Source: Geminicoccaceae bacterium
GTDB taxonomy: Bacteria; Pseudomonadota; Alphaproteobacteria; Geminicoccales; Geminicoccaceae
Direction of reading: 5' to 3'
DNA length: 64,000 nt
Assembly (NCBI GenBank): GCA_028285265.1
Contig: JANQPX010000008.1
Span: forward strand, 1 to 64,000
Shown here: piece after piece, positions 61,121 to 64,000 of the stretch
Numbering within the stretch: the first letter of the stretch is position 1
Layout: each line of letters begins with the position of its first letter
Translations under genes and position numbers: made by a program
Notes under the pieces: generated by a model
Database searches by the model: none
The model's input: the letters and a program-made list of their open reading frames with translations, nothing else
What the model was told of the DNA's origin: nothing

Positions 61121-64000
61121 TCACTCGGCCGGCGTCGGCAATGCTGAGTCCGTCTTGGCGGCGTTCTTTGATTTTCTCGAGGTAATCCAACTCGATACCT
61201 GATGGCCAAGCAACAGCATGCAGGGGGTGAGCACCAGGGTCAGGAGCGTCGCGAAGGCGAGTCCGCCCGCCACAGCCGACGCAAGCTGAGCCCACCAATC
61301 GGTTGATGGCCCGCCCATCGATATATCGCGAGAGAAGAAATTGATGTTGATCTTCAAGACCATGGGCATCAAGCCGAGAATCGTCGTGATGGTGGTCAAG
61401 AGCACGGGACGAAGCCTTTGCGCACCCGTGCGTAGAACCGCTTCCGCGGCATCGACACCGCGCCTTCTGAACTCGTTATAGGTATCGATCAACACGATAT
61501 TGTTATTGACCACGATACCAGCGAGCGCGATCACACCGACGCCACTCATCACAATGCCGAAGGGCTGATTGGTGATCAGCAGACCCAGCAGGACGCCGAC
61601 CGTAGAAAAGACGATCGCCGAGAGAATCAACAAGGCCTGATAGAAACTGTTGAACTGGGTGACCAGAATGATGGCGATCAGGAAAAGCGCAATCCCGAAG
61701 GCCTTGGTCAAAAAGTCTTGTGATTCCTTTTGCTCCTCATCCTCGCCTTTGAAGGTCACCGTGACCGCTGGATCGATGTCCTGCCCGGCGAGCCAGTCGC
61801 GGATCTCGGTCGCTTTGTCATCCACCAGGACACCGTCTTCAACATCGGCGGCGATGGTGAGCTGGCGCTCTTGATCCACGCGAGCGAGCGTGCCGACCTT
61901 CGAGGCGGGCTCGCGTGTGACGAAGTGGGAGAGGGGGACGCTGCCGGCGGCGGTATTGACGCGTAAACGCTCCAATTGGCCGAGACCGCGTTGGTCTTCC
62001 GGAAACCGTGCTCTGATCTCGACTTCGTCAACAGCATCGTCTGGCCGATAGTCGCCGATACGAATGCCATTGGTCACGAGTTGAACAAAGCTGCCAACAA
62101 GGGCGACATCGGCGCCATACCGGCCCGCCTGCTCTCGATCCACCTGAAATCGCCATTCGATTCCCGGCATAGGCCGCGAATCGGTGACGTCGACCAGCCC
62201 CTCCATCGAGTCGAATTTTTGCCGGACCAATTCGACCGCGGAGTCGAGGCGCTCCGGAAAGCGCGAGCTCAATTGCACCTGAAGGGGCTTTCCGACAGGT
62301 GGTCCGGCTGCCTCCTTCCTCACTTCGAGATGAATGCCTGCAAGGTCTGCTGCTTTTTCTCTCGCTTCTGCCAGGATCTGCGCCGCCGGTCGACGCTCCC
62401 GCCAATGCTCGAACTCCAGGAGAATGATACCGATGACGTCTTCGTCGACATTGTCCTCGCCGGTGAAGCCGACGGACGTGCGGGCATACATCGTATCGAT
62501 GCCGTCGATATCGAGGAGGCGTTCTTCAACCTCATAGACCAGCTGATCGCGCTCCTGCGCAGAGAGATTGCCGCGGCTGTGGATTTGCAGACTCGCGATC
62601 TCCGGCTCGACATCGGGGAAGAACTCGACGCCTCGTCCGAACGTGCCATAGGCATAATAGGAGCCACCGGCAATCATCATGGCGGCGATCAGGACGAGAA
62701 CCGGCCAGCGTGAACAGCGCCGAAGGAGTCGGACGTAAAACCCGGTAAAACCGGTCAGCTTGTTGAGATCACCGGTCTCGACCAGGGCGAGCGACGTCTC
62801 CGATGATGGATCCTTCTCCGCACGCCCAATAAGGGCGCCGATATTGGGAACGAAAATCAACGCCATCGCAAGCGAGGCGGTGAGCGTCGCGAGAAGCGTG
62901 ATCGGCAGAAACTTCATAAATTCGCCGACAATACCCGGCCAGAACAAGAGCGGCATGAAGGCGGCTAGCGTTGTTGCGGTGGAAGCCGTGATCGGCCAAG
63001 CCATACGCTTGGCTGCGGCCAGATAGGCATCTCTGCGATCCAGGCCCTCAATCATTTTACGATCGGCATATTCGGTCACGACGATCGCGCCGTCGACCAG
63101 CATGCCAACCGCGAGAATGAGCGCAAAGAGCACCACGATATTCACGGTCAGGCCGAGCGAATACAGGACCAAGATACCGGTGAGAAAGGAGCTGGGCACG
63201 GCGAGGCCGACGAGGCCGGCAGAGCGCAGGCCAAGGGCGGCAACCACGACAATCATCACCAAAATGATGGCGGAGAGCACATTGTTCTGTAGGTCGAGCA
63301 GCATGTCCTGGATGTTGTCGGACTTGTCCTGCTGAAAGCCCACTTTGATATGGTCAGGCCAGTTGGTTCGCTCGACCTCGACGAGGTCACGCACCTGTTG
63401 CACTGTCTCGATGATGTTGGCACCGATCCGCTTTGAAACCTCGAGCGCCAGCGCTGGCTGACCGTCAATCCGGGCAAAGCCTTCGGCATCCTTGAACGTG
63501 CTTCGGACCTTGGCGACATCGCCGATGCGCACGACCTTATCGCCTTCGATTTTGATCGGTAGGGCAAGAAGGTCGGTCGACGTCTCGAACACGCCAGGCA
63601 CCTTGACGGCAAAGCGTCCCTCGCCGGTATCGAGCGTGCCGGCCGCGACCAACTGATTGTTGCGGTCGACCAGTCCCAAGATATCCTGGAGGCTGAGCCC
63701 ATAGCTCTCCACCAAGAGCGGATCGATGATGACTTCGAGCAGTTCCTCGCGCTCACCGCCGATCTCAACTTCGAGGACATTGGGCAGCGCCTCAATGCGC
63801 TTTTCCAGATCACGCGCAAGCTTGAGCAGCGTCCGCTCGGGGAGATCGCCGGACAGCGTCACCACCAGCACCGGAAACAGCGCGAGATTGACCTCATAGA
63901 CCAGGGGCTCGTCGGTGTCTTCGGGGAGATCGCCTTTGGCAATATCTGCGCCTTCGCGCACATCGGCGATGGCTTCGTCGATATCGATTCCGGCTTCGAA
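61121..64000 (-). CDS. RND-family efflux pump inner-membrane subunit, N-terminus cut by the window edge
   Basis: The frame is open to base 64000, so the start and roughly the first 80-100 residues are missing. 959 residues are visible. AcrB-type features: pore-domain parts, then AVGMLVDGAIVVTEYADRK on TM4 with one Asp of the usual pair, and a second half with GVGVIALAGIVVNNNIVLID and the PVLLTTITTILGLMPMV helix. It exports lipophilic compounds using the proton gradient and needs a membrane fusion protein, probably encoded just beyond the edge. The substrate is unknown. Confidence 0.9.
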   Translation of the reverse strand, partial: FEAGIDIDEAIADVREGADIAKGDLPEDTDEPLVYEVNLALFPVLVVTLSGDLPERTLLKLARDLEKRIEALPNVLEVEIGGEREELLEVIIDPLLVESYGLSLQDILGLVDRNNQLVAAGTLDTGEGRFAVKVPGVFETSTDLLALPIKIEGDKVVRIGDVAKVRSTFKDAEGFARIDGQPALALEVSKRIGANIIETVQQVRDLVEVERTNWPDHIKVGFQQDKSDNIQDMLLDLQNNVLSAIILVMIVVVAALGLRSAGLVGLAVPSSFLTGILVLYSLGLTVNIVVLFALILAVGMLVDGAIVVTEYADRKMIEGLDRRDAYLAAAKRMAWPITASTATTLAAFMPLLFWPGIVGEFMKFLPITLLATLTASLAMALIFVPNIGALIGRAEKDPSSETSLALVETGDLNKLTGFTGFYVRLLRRCSRWPVLVLIAAMMIAGGSYYAYGTFGRGVEFFPDVEPEIASLQIHSRGNLSAQERDQLVYEVEERLLDIDGIDTMYARTSVGFTGEDNVDEDVIGIILLEFEHWRERRPAAQILAEAREKAADLAGIHLEVRKEAAGPPVGKPLQVQLSSRFPERLDSAVELVRQKFDSMEGLVDVTDSRPMPGIEWRFQVDREQAGRYGADVALVGSFVQLVTNGIRIGDYRPDDAVDEVEIRARFPEDQRGLGQLERLRVNTAAGSVPLSHFVTREPASKVGTLARVDQERQLTIAADVEDGVLVDDKATEIRDWLAGQDIDPAVTVTFKGEDEEQKESQDFLTKAFGIALFLIAIILVTQFNSFYQALLILSAIVFSTVGVLLGLLITNQPFGIVMSGVGVIALAGIVVNNNIVLIDTYNEFRRRGVDAAEAVLRTGAQRLRPVLLTTITTILGLMPMVLKININFFSRDISMGGPSTDWWAQLASAVAGGLAFATLLTLVLTPCMLLLGHQVSSWITSRKSKNAAKTDSALPTPAE

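Noticed and set aside
1..64000. tRNA, rRNA, CRISPR arrays, riboswitches
   Set aside because: No cloverleaf ends, no regularly spaced direct repeats and no known riboswitch core were seen by eye; a covariance-model scan would be needed to exclude small RNAs.

Overview
The window is high-GC, gene-dense bacterial DNA, most likely from an alphaproteobacterium. Pointers are an RpoH-type sigma factor with an intact RpoH box, a PmtA-type phospholipid N-methyltransferase, lipid A/Kdo genes (Gram-negative outer membrane), a malonate TRAP/matAB operon of rhizobial style, and many ATGA or TAATG stop-start overlaps. The genus cannot be read from the sequence. No rRNA, tRNA or CRISPR array was seen.

Left part (1-25.6 kb): the 5' end of acs; a three-gene operon of type III polyketide synthase, isoprenylcysteine-type methyltransferase and 14-TM MFS exporter; a small cyclic-nucleotide-binding protein with a large, degenerate ABC protein; a membrane PH-domain protein; two glycosyltransferases; a DUF4864 protein; an orphan Flp pilin; a HAD hydrolase and a class V aminotransferase. 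Next comes a ten-gene Mrp/Mbh-like cation/proton antiporter operon (13.7-21.2 kb) in the order E-F-G-(MbhD/E)-B-C-D-D'-small-D''. An SDR, an NAD-dependent epimerase, a GMC oxidoreductase and a small GMC-associated protein follow.

Middle part (25.6-40 kb) is an accessory, eroded region. It holds an IS6-like transposase remnant, a radical SAM/SPASM protein with unusual base use, a truncated sulfotransferase-like gene, a 141-bp MITE-like element, a short dispersed repeat (three copies), a DUF4143 ATPase with a palindrome over its start codon, a cheW fragment, an azlCD exporter with a divergent CGNR regulator, a broken HNH nuclease gene and a broken tyrosine integrase. Small housekeeping or stress genes (DUF2461, TfoX-like, MAPEG, YciI/TetR pair) and an intact cheW are mixed in.

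Right part (39-64 kb) is ordered and operonic. A LysR regulator lies divergent from a quinone-detoxification pair (mhqO-mhqD). wbpB-wbpD-wbpE make a diacetylated diamino-uronate sugar nucleotide and are followed by a two-domain glycosyltransferase. A GntR regulator lies divergent from a malonate operon (TRAP P-Q-M, malonyl-CoA decarboxylase, malonyl-CoA synthetase). Then come rpoH, a lipid A core operon (msbA, DUF374 acyltransferase, waaA, lpxK), pmtA, and an RND efflux pump cut by the window edge. Two themes recur: envelope and polysaccharide building (glycosyltransferases, wbp, waaA/lpxK/msbA, pmtA) and transport or ion homeostasis (Mrp-like antiporter, TRAP, AzlCD, MFS, RND, ABC).
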